Shown piece by piece: positions 40,516 through 54,482 of a stretch of 64,000 nucleotides of DNA (position 1 is its first letter; each line of letters opens with the position of its first letter). A program made the translations under genes and the position numbers. The stretch comes from Chondrilla cf. caribensis. Lineage: Eukaryota; Porifera; Demospongiae; Chondrillida; Chondrillidae. The DNA lies in assembly GCA_964020155.1 (NCBI GenBank), contig OZ026547.1:5554509-5618508 (forward strand), given 5' to 3'. Below the pieces are notes generated by a model, which made no database searches, was not told the origin of the DNA, and saw nothing but the letters and a program-made list of their open reading frames with translations.

Positions 40516-41492
40516 TGCATGCAGGGTTGGTGTGTAGCTGCTGTCCCCTTTACAGAATAAATGAATTGTAATCTTCATCTTCATCTTTCACTGAAAATAT
40601 TACCAAACTCAGCATTTAAAACCGTTCCATAATTCGATTCTCAACATTGGAGGCCAATTAATTATTAGGTGTCCCCTAATTGTTGATGTGTAGATACATA
40701 GCTTGCTACATACCTGAACATGCCCGGGTAATAGAGGACAGCATTGCAGCCCACATGATAGCTCACTTAGATGTCCCAAACCCTAATCAACAAACCCTAC
40801 TTGATGTCAACAGGAGGTATAAACAAGCAAATGCCCTTTCAAATGACTGTGTGCCAAAAGCAGGGAGATAATCTCTATGTTTGCCAATATTATAGTCTCC
40901 TTGCCATTTGTACTCCTTTCATGGAGATAAGAGACAATGACTTTATAGCAATTTTTGTGGGTAATTCTTTAACAGATACTTCTAATGACTTCATAAATGT
41001 AATGAAAATACATGTACCTACTAACTTTTTCATCACCATGCTATTCAAATTTGTTCTTTTGAAGAAACAATTTCAAAAATCTCCGAGACTCACAGAGTAA
41101 CAATCATTACAAATATAGTATGGTACTCTTTGAAAAATTATCATCTGGAGAATTGTCTGATAAAGTAAAATCATGAATAAAATCTTTCTTGCATGCACTA
41201 GCTAGACCTACAATGTGCATATCAAGTTTTAAATCACCATCTATTTCTAGCAATCCTTTGGTTATGGTAATGGTTACTCATAAGGGTCTAGAGTACCTGA
41301 ACCTTCAACAGCTTCAAAACACCAGAATTTATATACAATGGAGAATATGTCCTCATTGTCACTGGGAAATATAGGGACAAATATTCTATATCGAATTCCA
41401 TTATTATTGCATGGAGTATGTGCTAATCCATCTATGGTTTTGTTGCTGCTTAGTAATACTCAGGATTTTATAGATTCATTGTTTTTAAACAG

Positions 41493-42212
41493 ATAAACTC
41501 CTGGAAAGAATCAGACGTCAAGATGTTTGCAATTGTCCACCTGGACTAAAAGGGGATAGAGGAACACCGGGAGTGAATGGGAAAAATGGAACAAAGGGTG
41601 AAAAGGGAGACCCAGGGCCACATGGAGAGATGGGTGAAAAGGGAGAGCTAGGACTGCCAGGATCTCAAGGACCCAAAGGACCACAAGGAATCAATGGAAC
41701 AAATGTGAACAAGGAGAAACAGGACAAAAAGGAAATTCAGGACAGAAAGGTGAACCAGGAGTGAAAGGGGACACAGGAGTGCCAGGAAATAATGGAATGA
41801 AAGGTGAACCAGGACTCAAAGGAGAGCAAGGTCTATAAGAGGAAACAAGGGAAAGTGAGGGGAAAAGGGAGAGCTAGGGATACCAGGACCACAGGGACTT
41901 AATGGAGCAAAGGGAGAAAAGGGAGAACGAGGAGTTCAAGGATATAATGGAACAAAAGGTGATTGTGGAGAAAATGGACAGATAGGTGAACCAGAACCAC
42001 AAGGAGAAAAAGGATCACGAGGACCAACAGGAGCCATAGGAGAAAGAGGATCACAAGGACCAACAGGAGCCAGAGGAGAAAGAGGATCACAAGGACTAAA
42101 AGGAGCCAAAGGAGACCAAGGAGACAGAGGAGACAAAGGACAAGGAGAAAAAGGATCTCAAGGACCAAAAGGAGAAAAAGGACGCAAAGGAGAAGTAGGG
42201 GCCAAAAGATGA
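41493..42212 (+). pseudogene. Collagen E pseudogene (exon 2 only)
   Basis: The acceptor TTTTTAAACAG and exon 2 start ([17 protein letters not shown]) are preserved, as is most of the roughly 1-kb intron upstream. No exon 1 or promoter module is found. Inside the helix a base is lost near 41,703 (ACAAATGTGAAC where siblings have ACAAAAGGTGAAC), and CAAGGTCTATAAGAGG near 41,830 adds two bases and a stop. The rest still looks collagenous up to a TGA near 42,210. It corresponds by position to C in the duplicated 10-kb unit. Confidence 0.88.
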
Positions 42213-44250
42213 ACAGAATGACTATCAACCAATTTAGGAACATCGGATCTTAAATTAATGAAAAGAAATTAATAAGAAAATTAATTTTCCACTATTAGTA
42301 ATATAATTAGAATCAGTTTAAGAACTGGTGAAGGGAGGCATATGATATAATATATTATTATTTTTGTGGATACCCTATGAGTTGCAGGTATGGCAACACT
42401 GCAATATATTTAAGTTGGTAACGAATCAAATAAACTGTCAGTTTCTTGTGCATGCAGTGCTGAATCGATTATAAGAGACATAAGAATGTAATGCAATCAT
42501 GGTGAAGTTATAATGTAAGTCAGGACAGGTCACTGTGACTATGAGTAGTACCCCATGAACAGTCTACAAATTCGAATTCAGTATGTATGGTGACTAAGTG
42601 CTGTGTAAGTTCTCCAAGGATTACTAAGAATGTACGTGAAATTTTGTATTGCTATTCTTATATGGCTGTGAGCACTCTCAAGAAAGAAATGATTCTATTC
42701 AATTTACAATATGTAACATAATATTATAACATGTCCAGTTGCCTCGCTAAGGATTATTAGAATCCTATTAACGCTATGGGCGCAGCCTGAGATCCCATTA
42801 TTGCATGACCATCTTGTGATTTAGTCAGGTGATTACGCAAGATAACTGATCGAAGTTAGAAATTATGTGGCAATACATGTATATATGTTCGGCGTTTCTT
42901 CAGCACTTTAATCCTTATTTTCTTTGATCTAAACCTTTTTCAAGAGGTTTAGATACAAAATTAGAAATTATTTTTGACTGCAGGTTTCATTTCAGATAAT
43001 TTAGGAGATGGAGAGCAGCAATCAAATTAGGGTATGATTAATAATGGAGCATTTTCAGTTATTTCATGTATCAAAAATGCAAAATCATGATAAATGAAGA
43101 TATACAATCATAATCCCGGCATATGTCAGTGTGTATCTCAATTGTCTTCTGTGCCTCGCTTCACCTCCCATTTGCCTTTGTTCTCAGAATGATCAAAAAT
43201 TAATATCAATTCTATCTCCATAAAATTTAATATTAAAAGTTCAAAATGAACAATCGATTAGATTATAAAGTTATCGAAACAATCAATGACAATCTAACAC
43301 TTACACTTGATATCAAAGAGACTATGATGTAAGCCAATTGTGAGATATCTTCCAACAAATGCTGAAAACAAACAAACTTTAATATGAAACATGTTTCAAA
43401 GCAAATCAGCATGGATCAATAACTGAAATTTGAGTCTTAAGAAATAACTAAACCGAATGATTACTATCCTCCATAAAACAAACCATAACGAGTATTATGA
43501 AAGTGTTCTTTATTTTAAGTGCATGCACTCAGGAAAAAATCCTAGATTAAACATTCCAACTATTTCACTCATTCATAGAACATAGTGAATCAGTGATCCT
43601 CATCCATAGTAAACACATACATATTGATATATAAGCACTTACAGTTGCACCTGTACAAGTATGGGCTATCATTCCACTAAGGCTGATATTAAATTCAATA
43701 TTCAATTCTGTAACTCAAACTGGCAACAATTAAAGATACTGACACAAACATATAAAAATGTGCTATGGAAAGAGTGAACAGGTCCAAAAGAATCTCTTTG
43801 AATTCACATAATGGGGTGAAGATCACAAGGACATAGACTCCTTTGACTTGGCAAGGAACTGGGAGCTGGTGGAGATACTGAATGCACTAGGACCACTGGG
43901 AACTTCTGGAAATCCAGAAAATCTATATGTTGAGGATATTTGAGCAGTAAGCACAAGACAGCACTTATTAGCACTTATTTCATTATAGGTGAAACTATGA
44001 ATGTTGTGCTAAGTCAAATAAAATTAAGGGACATAAGAATGTTATGCAATCATGGGTGAAGTTATAATTTAAGTCAGGAAAGGTCACGGTGACTATGAGA
44101 AGGACCCCATGAACAGTTTAAAAATTCAGTATATATGTGTGGTTACCAAGCACTGTGTACGTTTTTTAGCAGTCTCAAAGGATTACTAAGAATGTAAGAC
44201 TATGATGTCCAAGATGATATGCCAATTTTCAGAGTTGAAGGCACCCACCC
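42213..44250. other. Intergenic, decayed collagen-unit sequence
   Basis: 42,430-42,560 matches the downstream sequence of the other copies. At 43,740-44,010 there is a decayed Gly-X-Y and C-terminal-domain relic like the one at 18,165-18,360. The stretch 42,700-43,740 shows nothing I recognise. Confidence 0.55.
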
Positions 44251-44252
44251 AC

Positions 44253-44253
44253 A

Positions 44254-44303
<50 letters not shown>

Positions 44304-44567
44304 AACTTGTTTACACCAAAGCAGAGTTTCTAAGGATTCCGCATTAATTGACTTGTGGGTGATATGGGGTTCTGATAACAATTCCCTCTATCTGAATCTC
44401 AATTGAAAACACCAGACATGCAGCTATTCATCGAGCATACCTAGAAATGCAATAATGAATATCATTAAAAACTGATCACCTGCTCTCCAATGACTATAAA
44501 CATCCGGTCTGTTATGGTTACCACAAACAGCACTGAGAAAGTTAGAGCATTGACTGGAGCTACAATT
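44253..44567 (+). promoter_or_regulatory. Promoter module of collagen F
   Basis: (CA)n at 44,253-44,303, TGTTTAC at 44,308-44,314 and TATAAA at 44,495-44,500, 73 bp before the ATG. Confidence 0.7.
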
Positions 44568-46562
44568 ATGGCTCTCAGCATTCAGAACTTTGTACAAGTG
44601 GCTCTTTTGTTTTGTGTATTGACTACAAGTATGGGGAGTATCACTAATTTGGAAAAGGCATTTTCACAACTTGAAAACAAAGTGAATGCACAACAAGAAG
44701 AAATCAAGTCACTTCACCACTTGGTAGAACAGTTGGAGAAGAGACTAGAACCACTTGAAGAGAAAGGTGATTTCCATTGATGAGGTTTAAATACAACCTA
44801 CAGCCCTAATCTTCTTACCTGTTTGTCAGGACTATCCTCCTGTTGGCTATAGAGTTAACGGGTTTACTTCATTGTATGATGTCACTCTATGTCAGTGAGT
44901 GGCAAGAAAGTACACTCTAATATAGAGATCAGCCTATTCAGGAAAATAATGTATTTATGGAGAAATTCATTCCAAGCATTAAATTTTCTTGATTCTCTGT
45001 GGATTTAATTTGAATATACAGGTATGAATTACTTGGTGCAGTTATTAAAGAAGGGATTAGAACATGAGGAGCTGTCATCCATTTGGCTGGCAGAATAAAT
45101 AAATTGTAATTTTCATCTTAATGTTTCACTGAAACTATTACCAGACTCTGCACTCAAAACCACTCCAAGATTCAATTCTCAACATGGGAGTCCAAAAATT
45201 TATTAGATGTCCCTTAATTGTAGATATGCGTAGATACATATCTTGCTACATACCTATACCTTCAGTTGATGAAATAGAGCCTATGATATTTGTACTCCAT
45301 TCCTGGAGATAAGAGACAATGAGTTCATATCAATACATCTTCTAATGATATCATATATGTACAGTAAATACATGTACCTACTAACCGTCTCATCACCATG
45401 CTATTCATTTTTTTTTAATACAATTACAAAATCTCCGAGACTCACAGAATAACAATCATTTCAAATATGGCATGGTACTGTTTGAAAATTTATCATCTGG
45501 AGAATTGTCCGAATAAAGTCAAATCATGAATAAAATCTTTCTTGCATGCACTAGCTTTAGTAGACCTACAATGTGTATTTCATGATTTAAATCACCCTCT
45601 ATTTCTAGTAATACTTTGGTTATGGCAATTTAAAATTGCGGTTCAGAAGCGTCTAGAGTACCTGAACCTTCAACAGCTTTAAAACACCAGAATGTATACA
45701 TTATATTATATTGGAGAATCCGTCCCCATTGTTGCAAGGAAATATAGGGACCCATATTCTATATTGAATTCCATTATTATTGAATACAGTATGTGCTAAT
45801 CCATCTATGGATTGTTGCCACTTAGTAATACTCGGGATTTTATAGATTCATTGTTTTTAAACAGATAAACTCCTGGAAAGAATTAGACGACAAGTTGTTT
45901 GCAATTGTACACCTGGACTAAAAGGTGACAGAGGAACACCGGGACTGAATGGGCTGAATGGAACGAAGGGTGAAAAGGGAGACCCAGGGATACAAGGAAT
46001 CAATGGAACAAAAGGTGAACGAGGAGAAATAGGACAGAAAGGAAATGGTGGACAGAAAGGTGAACCAGGATCTCAAGGACCCCAAGGACCACAAGGAATC
46101 AATGGAACAAAAGGTGAACGAGGAGAAACAGGACAACCAGGAAATCGTGGACAGAAAGGTGAACTAGGACCGAAAGGGGACACAGGAATGCCAGGACTAA
46201 ATGGAACAAAAGGTGAACCAGGACTCAAAGGAGAGCAAGGTCCAAGAGGAAACAAGGGAAAGCTAGGGAAAAAGGGAGAGCTAGGGAAACCAGGACCACA
46301 GGGACTTAATGGAACGAAGGGAGAAAAGGGAGAACGAGGAGTTCAAGGATATAATGGAACAAAAGGTGAAATAGGACTCCAAGGACCCCAAGGACAACAC
46401 GGACCACCAGGAGATAGAGGAACACAAGGACCAAGAGGAGACAAAGGAGACAAAGGAGACAAAGGAGACAAAGGAGACAGAGGACAACGAGGAGATAAAG
46501 GATCACAAGGACCAAAGGTAGGCAAAGGAGACAAAGGACAAAAAGGACAAAAAGGAAACTAA
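44568..46562 (+). CDS. Short-chain collagen F
   Basis: Exons 44,568-44,766 and 45,865-46,562, predicted 298 residues. Start [20 protein letters not shown]; the coiled coil has NAQQEE where siblings have NVQQEE. CNCTPG begins the helix, which shares the [19 protein letters not shown] block with D. The distal part is a run of GGAGACAAA units (about [16 protein letters not shown]), ending GQKGQKGN, stop. Gly-X-Y codons continue after the stop ([11 protein letters not shown]), so the helix has been shortened by a new TAA. The intron is 1,098 bp. Confidence 0.87.
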
Positions 46563-46599
46563 GGACCAAAAGGAGATGTAGGGCCCAAAGGAGGGATAC

Positions 46600-47640
46600 T
46601 AATTATCAACAAATTTATGAACAGAAATTGATAAAAATATTAAAATTAATTTTCCACTATTAGGAATATAATTATAATCAGTTTAATAACTGGTGAAGGA
46701 AGGTATATGATATATATTATTATTATTGTGGATAAGCTATAAGTTGCAGGTATGGCAGCACTGCATAATATCTGCATAATATCTAAGTTGATAAATAATC
46801 AAATAAACTGTCCCATTATCTTCAAACCATAATTGATTGGAGTTGTTCATTAGAGTTGCAACTATGCATGCAGTGGTAAATCAATTACAAGAGACATAAG
46901 AATGTTATGCAATCACAGTGAAGTTATAATGTAAGTCAGGACAGGTCACTGTGACTATGAGTAGTACCCCATGAACAGTCTAAACATTCAGAATGTATGG
47001 TAACCAAGTACTACGTATGTTTTCATCACTCTTCAAGGATTACTAAGAATGTATATATGTAAGATCTTGTATCGCTATTCTATTCAATTCACAATAATTC
47101 GAACTCTAACAACAACTATAACTCTACTTGTACAATATATTAGTGTCTTGTTGGACACTCGGTTGCCGTCAAGATGAATTCGTGATCAGAAAGATTATTA
47201 CCAACCAATACAATAGGATATGGTGATCGAGACAATATGCATTGTTACACAAAAGTATACTTCACATTTAACACACCTGTTAATAGTGCACACACCTACT
47301 AATTATGAGTGTATCCACGCTAAGAGTTAATCATGCAGCACATCTCCCCTTCTCCAGTATGTTATCTGGAAGGTGGACCCATTCATGTTTTAGTTTGCAA
47401 TTGTGTAACAACATGGCTGTGTTCGTTGATGGGTGGTGTTGCTGTAGATTCAACTTGTGTTTGTGGCACAACATGGCTATGGTTCCTGTGCACATTGCCA
47501 GAAAGGGTTTGTACAATATACAAAGGGGGAGCATTCATTGGGCAGTGGTCTTATGTGTGAACCCAGACAGGGTCATCTGGTTCCAAAGGTAACCATGATC
47601 AGATTCAATGATATCTCAGTAGAGCTAGTCTCACGATAAG
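46600..47640. repeat. Diverged partial spacer copy
   Basis: Matches the first kilobase of the duplicated spacers, including a plus-strand frame at 47,333-47,560 (LMGGVAVDSTCVCGTTWLWF) that is broken by TAG in the copies near 27,780 and 37,830. The product is unknown; coding status is doubtful. Confidence 0.55.
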
Positions 47641-49140
47641 TGTCAAACGTTCTTCTTTGATGTGATATGCTTTCTTATATCTATCTATTGGTGCGATTTA
47701 GAAGTAAATATTACTTCTTTATTGGTGAATTCCACAAATTCTGGTATGACGGTTGTTGTAGAATCGTGTTTATCATGTGACTGCTTGTGACCCATCCCCA
47801 AATTGGATGATTCCATTGTTTACATAATATCAAAACCGCACGGTATTGGTTTCCACCTTTGATGCTGACAAGTTCTAGCTACAGATCATATAGTAAATGA
47901 GAAGTGATTATGTATATAGGATACTGGTTCTAAATGCGAAAGGCATGTTCCCAGCAACGGTTAGAAACTTTGCAGTCTTAAATCCCCATTCAAATATCTT
48001 TTGATGATGATGTGCACATGTGAAAAGCAGACAGATTAACTTGTTTTGAATGGCTCTATGTTCCAAGGAGGCACAAAAGCTCCTGTAATATAATAAAATT
48101 ATTATTATACATATTATATGCAGCAAATTTAATGATATATATGTTACTAAAATGTTTACTGTTCCAAATTTTAGCATTAATTCTCAGGAGAAGCCATTAT
48201 CACATATGGTATACTGGTTCAGTTTGTAAACCTTACAATGATGGGGGACTGGATTAGCAAGTAGATATAGGATATATAGAAGTGTAAAACTGTGTACTGC
48301 AACTGATGGTATTCAGGAGGGACCCAAAGAGTTGTGAATACGGATCATAATAAAATACTATAGAAGACCAAGTGCATTCTATACATCTGATTGTACAGGT
48401 GTCCATATCTTTGGTAATATGTACACCAAGTATATTAGTAAAAGTATTAGTATTTCAATTACATACGTACATGGCATAATGCATACAAACATTGTAATGA
48501 TAAGAGACAATTTTAGCATTCCTAAAATAATAACTTGTTAATGGCCACCAAAAATAATGATAAAAATTTGCCATGTCCTAGTTGATATAAACCGGTGGGA
48601 TTTGCTTGACATATGGCAATGAAATGGATTTGTGCGCATATAATATTATGTATTGTGCATTCGTAGCCTTGTAAGAATAACTGAGTGAGATACAATCAAA
48701 ATTGGACATATCATCACTCTAATGACACTATAATAGAGAATGATGCCAGTGATAGTGATGGTGGAGATGAAGGTGATTGAAGATGGACATGGAAAGGAGA
48801 GGATAATTCATGAACTGTATTCCCAAATTGTAGTGTATGTATTCAATTAGTATGTATATGGCTTCAGTCGGTGTAGTCCAGTTCTCTTATGATTTAACAT
48901 GTGCCTCATCTTATCATTAACTTCCATCTTTTCATACTTCAACCTTTAGCTATGATTGTAGTGTCTTGTAAGTGTTTGCACATTATTGATCACGTACTCC
49001 TCGAGTGTATGTTCTATAAATTTGGAGTAATAATAGGTTGGACCAGTTCTGGCTGTGATCCACACAACCTCGAGTGACAAGTGTTGCGTGATAGTTTAGT
49101 TGATAACTATAGTACAAGATACTACATTTTGGTAACGAGG
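47640..49140. other. No gene recognised
   Basis: AT-rich sequence with no convincing frame. 48,690-48,800 matches the hydrophobic-frame repeat seen near 23,400-23,440. A short stretch before 49,148 could belong to a leader or LTR of the Gypsy element, but no LTR pair was found. Confidence 0.45.
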
Positions 49141-49147
49141 ATACCCA

Positions 49148-51915
49148 TGGCATCTCCACTCGCATTCGGACAAATTGGTGCATTTGACCCCCAGGTCGAA
49201 GCCTTCGCTGCCTATGTGGAAATTATACATCTTCTTTGAGGTTCATGACATGAAGGTAGGAAAGCGCCTGGGTATTTTTCTCAGTGTTGTCGGAGGATCA
49301 GTGTTCAATCTGTTGCGTAACCCCTGGTTCCTGCCGCTCCCAAGGACAAGTTGTTGGTTGAGGTGCTTGTAGTCCTGAAAGCACACTACGAGCCCAAACC
49401 AATTGTGATTGCTGAATGATTTCACTTCCATAGACGACACCAGTTGCCTGGAGAGTCAATTACCATGTTGCTGCCGAGTTCAGACGTCTTGCTTCACTGT
49501 GATTTTCGTGAGTATCTTGAGGAAGCCCTTCGCGATCAATTTGTATGCGGCCTGCGAAGTGAAACAACTCAGAATCATCTTTAAGCGGAGCCTAATCGCA
49601 AGCTCCAGGATGCACTGGACAAGGGCCCAGCCATGGAGGCTGCAGCCACAAATTGGAAAAACCTTCAGCAGAGTGAGTGGGACCAGCCTGCAAGTGTCAA
49701 GAAATTCTCATCTGTCCCTCAGCATTCATTATCACCAAAGTCGTGCTACCGGTGTGGACAGAGTGACCATTATCACTCGAAGTGTCCGCACAAAGAATTG
49801 ACATGCCACTATTGCCATAAGAAAGGTCATCTGTCTCGTGTATGCCTCTCCAGAGCCAAACAGAAATCATCTCAATCTTACAGTGTTAAGCCCAAGACCT
49901 ATCGCAGCCAGACGCATGCTATTGTGGCAGGTGAAAAGGAGCCTGATGTCGAGGATGACCTTCACGTCTCATGTTGGACAACTACACATGGTATCCAAGC
50001 CCCCCATACATGTTCCCTACAGGTTGAACAAGAAACCCTGGAGATGGAGATCGATACAGGAGCCGATGTCTCCATCATCTCCGAAACAACATATCAACAA
50101 CAGTTTACACACATTGAGCTTCCTGTCAATGTCCGCTATGGAGAGCGCAGTTTCGACCTCACCCTCATTGTGGTTGCGGGGATGGCCCAAGTCTTCTCGA
50201 ATGCAACTGGCTCCAGAGGATTCATCTGGATTGGCAAAGGATCCATAAGGCAACCGCAATACAATCCTCAGTTTCAGCATTCCTGGATAAACATCACTCT
50301 CTTTTCAACGACACACTGGGCACCATCACAGATGAAAGAGCCACCCTGCTGGTGAAGCCGGAGGCCACTTCCAAGTTTTTCAACTAAGGGCCAGTTCCCT
50401 ATGCCATTCGAGACACAGTGGGCACACAATTTGATTGGCTTGAGTCTGATGGGGTCCTTGAGAGGGTCTCCCAGATCAATTGGGCAGCTCCCATTGTGGT
50501 GGTTCCCAAGCAGGATGGTAGCTATTGCTTGTGTGGTGACTACAATGTCACTCTCAATCAGGCTCTCCAGGTCGACCAGTACCCACTACCCAAGCCAGAG
50601 GATCTCTTAGCCACCAGGGCAGGAGGTCAGAAGTTAACCAAGCTTGATCTTCAACAAGCCTACCAACAGCTACGTCTTGATGACCAGTCAAAGCCCTGTG
50701 CCACCATCAATACCCACAAGGAATTGTATCGATATACGCGGCTACCATATGGCATTGCATCTGCTCCTGCCATGTTCCAGAGGACAATGGATGTCATCCT
50801 GCAGGGGATTCCACATGTCTGCTGTTACATCGATATTTTCATCACTGGCAAGGATGACGCTCTTCACTTGGAACTCCTGCAGGAGGTTTTGACACAGCTG
50901 GAAAGGTTTGGACTGCAACTCGAACGGAACAAGTGTGAGTTCTTGAAAGAGTTGTTGAGTATTTAGGCTATAAGATCGATGCACAGGGTGTACACACGGT
51001 TCCCTCCAAGGTAGAGGCCATTGCACAAGCCCTGCCTTCTCAGAATCCTCAGCAACTTAGGTCATTTCTGGGCCTAGTAAAGTACTATGGCAAATTCATC
51101 CCCAACTTGCCCACTTTAGTTAACCCTCTCAACAAGTTGCTGGACAAAGATGCCCCCTGGCAGTGGAACCCTTCCTGCCAAACATGCCAAGGAAGCCCTT
51201 ACATTGTCGCCAGTTCTCACTCATTACGGCCCAAGCTTGCCTTTTAATGGACGCTTCTTCACATGGAGTCAGAGTGGTCATCTCACACACCCTGCCAGAT
51301 GGAACAGAGCTTCCCATAGCCTTCCCTTTTAGGACATTGTCAGTCAGTGAGGTTAACTATGCACAAATCGAGAAGGAGGGACTCTCTTTAGTTTTTGGTG
51401 TGAAACGATTTCACACCTGTCTGCATGGCAGAAAATTCACCATATTGACTGATCACAAGCCCCATGCACAATTTTGGGCCCCAAGAAGGGGGTACCTCTG
51501 CCTGAAGTGCTGGGCAGTACTTCTGTCTGCCTACCGATATGACATCAGCTACAATTCCACCCAGGAACGTGCAAATCTCTATCCTGGTTGCCGTTGCTCT
51601 GCAATTCCAAGGAAGGAGACACCCCAGATGCTCAGCTCAATAGTCTGCCAGTCACCCACCATCAGATCCAGCTAGCTACAGAGCGTGACCCTGTGCTCAG
51701 CAAGGTGCTTACCTATACATGACACAATGGCCTTGTGAGGTCAGGATGAATTGAAGCCTTTCTGCCAACAATGAGACAAGCTCACCCTAGAAGAAAACCG
51801 CGTTCTTTGGTGAATTCATATTATTTTACCCACTTCTTTACAGGGTCAGGTTCTGGATGAGCTGCATCGGAACCATTCCGGAATCGAAAGCTATGTTTGG
51901 TGGCCAAACCCGGAC
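49148..51915 (+). pseudogene. Degenerate Ty3/Gypsy retrotransposon (gag-pol)
   Basis: A gag start (ATG 49,148, MASPLAFGQIGAFDPQVEAF) is broken soon after. A frame from 49,633 carries two zinc knuckles (CYRCGQSDHYHSKC, CHYCHKKGHLSRVC) and a protease motif (IDTGADVSII). Reverse transcriptase runs from 50,418 to 50,966 with LTKLDLQQAYQQ and a catalytic box reading CYIDIF instead of the usual Y-D-D. After a frameshift come the thumb (LGYKIDAQGV, FLGLVKYYGKFIP), RNase H from 51,250 (LDASSHGVRVVIS, LTDHKPHAQF), and the start of integrase near 51,855 (VLDELHRNHSG, YVWWPNPD), where it stops. The element is truncated and inactive. Confidence 0.88.
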
Positions 51916-52029
51916 AAACAATAGTGGATAAAAATAGTATAAAATACTAGTACACAAATGAATCATGAAACCTTTCCAGGTATAATATTAAATTCCACTT
52001 CTTAGTAATTGTCCGCCCATTGGCTACTT

Positions 52030-52036
52030 TGTGTGT

Positions 52037-52102
<66 letters not shown>

Positions 52103-52115
52103 GTGTGTGTGGTTG
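52030..52115. repeat. (TG)n microsatellite
   Basis: TG tract preceded by ATTGGCTACTTTGTG, the same flank as at 23,620. Confidence 0.95.
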
Positions 52116-53149
52116 TTTGAGCAAGTATTGGACATTTCAGATGTGCACTAGGCAAGGAGAGAGTGAACATTTCACTGGCATGACGGCTATGAATTTACTT
52201 GCACAATGCCATAACCAGGGTCATCTAGTTTAGTTAAATTTTCTCCGTCAGGGAATGTTGGATGTCAGATGTATGTGAAATAACACAACTACAGAACATG
52301 CTGGATATTCTCCAACAAATGTTGAAAATAAACCTTCATGTGGACTTAAATACATGCTTTAAAGCAAAACAGTCCAAAATCAATAACTATACGCAAACAT
52401 ACAAAAGTTGATTTAGGTCCTCAAATACGATGAGTAAATCATAATGTAGATGAATACAACAGTTACTAGCAATTTATACTGCAACGAAGGGAAGCATGCA
52501 TGTTTAGAGAAACATCTTAACAAGCATATCTCATGGATCAATAATGGAAATTCAAGTCTCAAGGAGTAACTAAACCGAATGAGTACTATCCTCCATAAAA
52601 CAAGCCTTAACATGTTTTATTATAAACTGCCCTTTATTCTAAGTGCACTCAGGAAAAATTCTGTATTAAACATAGCAACTATTTTAATCATTCAAAGGAC
52701 ATTGTAAAGCAGAGAACCTCCTCCATAGTAAATATATACTTATTGATATGCACTTACAGTTGCACCAGTATGTGTTATCATTGCACTAAGGCCGATATTA
52801 AATTCAATGGATGCAGAGATAAACCGAAGAATATTCATCAAGAATATTGACTTGGAGATTGGAAAGCATGAAAACTGTCCTAAAAGAGATAGTGGAACAT
52901 CATGACTGATCTGGTCAACATCACTACTGAAAAAAACGGCGTGCATACAATTATGCATAGAGTTGAAACAGGAGTATTCTGTTAGGTTACATCTAATGCA
53001 TTAGGTTTTTAGAAAATCTAGCAATAAAAAGTCACACCAAACATTTTGTCAGCTGACTGCAACCTTTGTTTGTGGTATAAACTCATGAATGTCCTATGTA
53101 AACGTAAACTGCACCATAATATAACTGTAACTCAAAAATGCAACAATTA

Positions 53150-54060
53150 TAAATACTGACGCTACCATATGAAAATGTGCTATGGAAAGAGTGAGTAGGT
53201 TCAAAAAGACCACAAGGAACTCCTGGAAATCCAGGAGATCTAGGAGATTTTGAGGATAGAAGAGTGAATGGTTTTCAAAGGATTCAGTCAAAACTTTCAA
53301 GTAACAAATAAAACTATAGGAATCTATCACATGAATGTGTCAGACTTCAAAGGGACTGGTATACTGGTGCTTGCCGTACTTGCACTGCAGTGCAGTATTG
53401 CTTAAGCACCCCTTCTTATATGGTTATGCTAAACAACACTTTCAGAGGGGATTGTGAATCTCGTACTGGTATTGAAATTTCTTCATTGGCTTGATATGTT
53501 CCATTCCATTTGTGTGGTAAGTTGCCCTGATCCCCAAATGCTACCTAATTTCGGACACCTTGAATTGCTGTGAAGAAATTCATCTTTGCAAACCGTATTT
53601 AAACTTAATAGCTGATCATCGTACTTGAAGTTAGAACATAGCAATCGCTCAGAATTATGACCTCTTGAAAATGGTCATCGTCGAAATCGAATTGCTTACT
53701 CAATACCTAGTGGCTGGTTTTCCTTACTGTTGGAGGGCTGCAAATGCATATAATAGGCCGTTTTTGTGGGAAGAGAAACGAAATTACCTAAATTATCCAA
53801 GCAAGGGGAGGAAACAGTATCAAAGTTTTGAATTCAAATGTACTGCGCATTTCCTATATAGGTGGCTAGTTTGCAATAAGCTAATTACAACATGCGTTAT
53901 TTACTGCACTTGCCTTCGGGACTCCAGCAGTAAATACAATACTGCATAGTGAGTTTGTAGTAGCTGCCACTTATTTCATTAGAAGTGCAACTATACATGA
54001 AGGGCTAAATCAATTACATGTGACATAAGAATGCCATGATGAGGTTATAATGTAACAGTC
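53150..54060 (+). pseudogene. Collagen C-terminal relic split by an insertion
   Basis: 53,200-53,335 and 53,970-54,060 match successive parts of the relics elsewhere (broken GNPGDLGD triplets, then the SGATMHE-like stretch). Between them about 640 bp is extra, bounded near its ends by GCAGTATTG (53,392-53,400) and CAATACTGC (53,937-53,945). The insert has a 94-codon plus-strand frame (53,665-53,949) without recognisable domains. Confidence 0.5.
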
Positions 54061-54187
54061 TACAAATTCAGAATGGTGACCAAGTACTATGTATGTTTTC
54101 AACAGTCTCAAAGGATTACTAAGAACTAAGAATGTAAGACTATGATGTCCAAGATGATATCCCAATATTCAGAATTGAAGCCAACCA

Positions 54188-54482
54188 ACCCCCCCCCCCC
54201 CCACACACACACATGTCAACTTGTTTACACCAAAGCAGAGTTTCTAAGGATTCTGCATTAATCATCTTGTGGGTGATATGGGGTTCTGATAACAATTCCC
54301 TTTATCTTTCCATATCAATTGAAAGCACCAGACAATACAGCTATTCATTGAGTATAACTAGAAATACACAATGAATATCATTAAATTTGGTCCTGTTCTC
54401 CAATGACTATAAACATCCTGTTCTGCTGTGGTTACCACAAACTAGCACTGAGAAAGTTAGAGCATCGACTGGAACTACAATT
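54188..54482 (+). promoter_or_regulatory. Promoter module of collagen G
   Basis: Poly-C plus a short (CA)n at 54,188-54,213 replace the long CA tract. TGTTTAC is at 54,222-54,228 and TATAAA at 54,408-54,413, 75 bp before the ATG. Confidence 0.7.

Noticed and set aside
49148..51915. A domesticated Gypsy-derived host gene
   Set aside because: Several frameshifts and a changed catalytic box across gag, reverse transcriptase and integrase indicate a decayed element.
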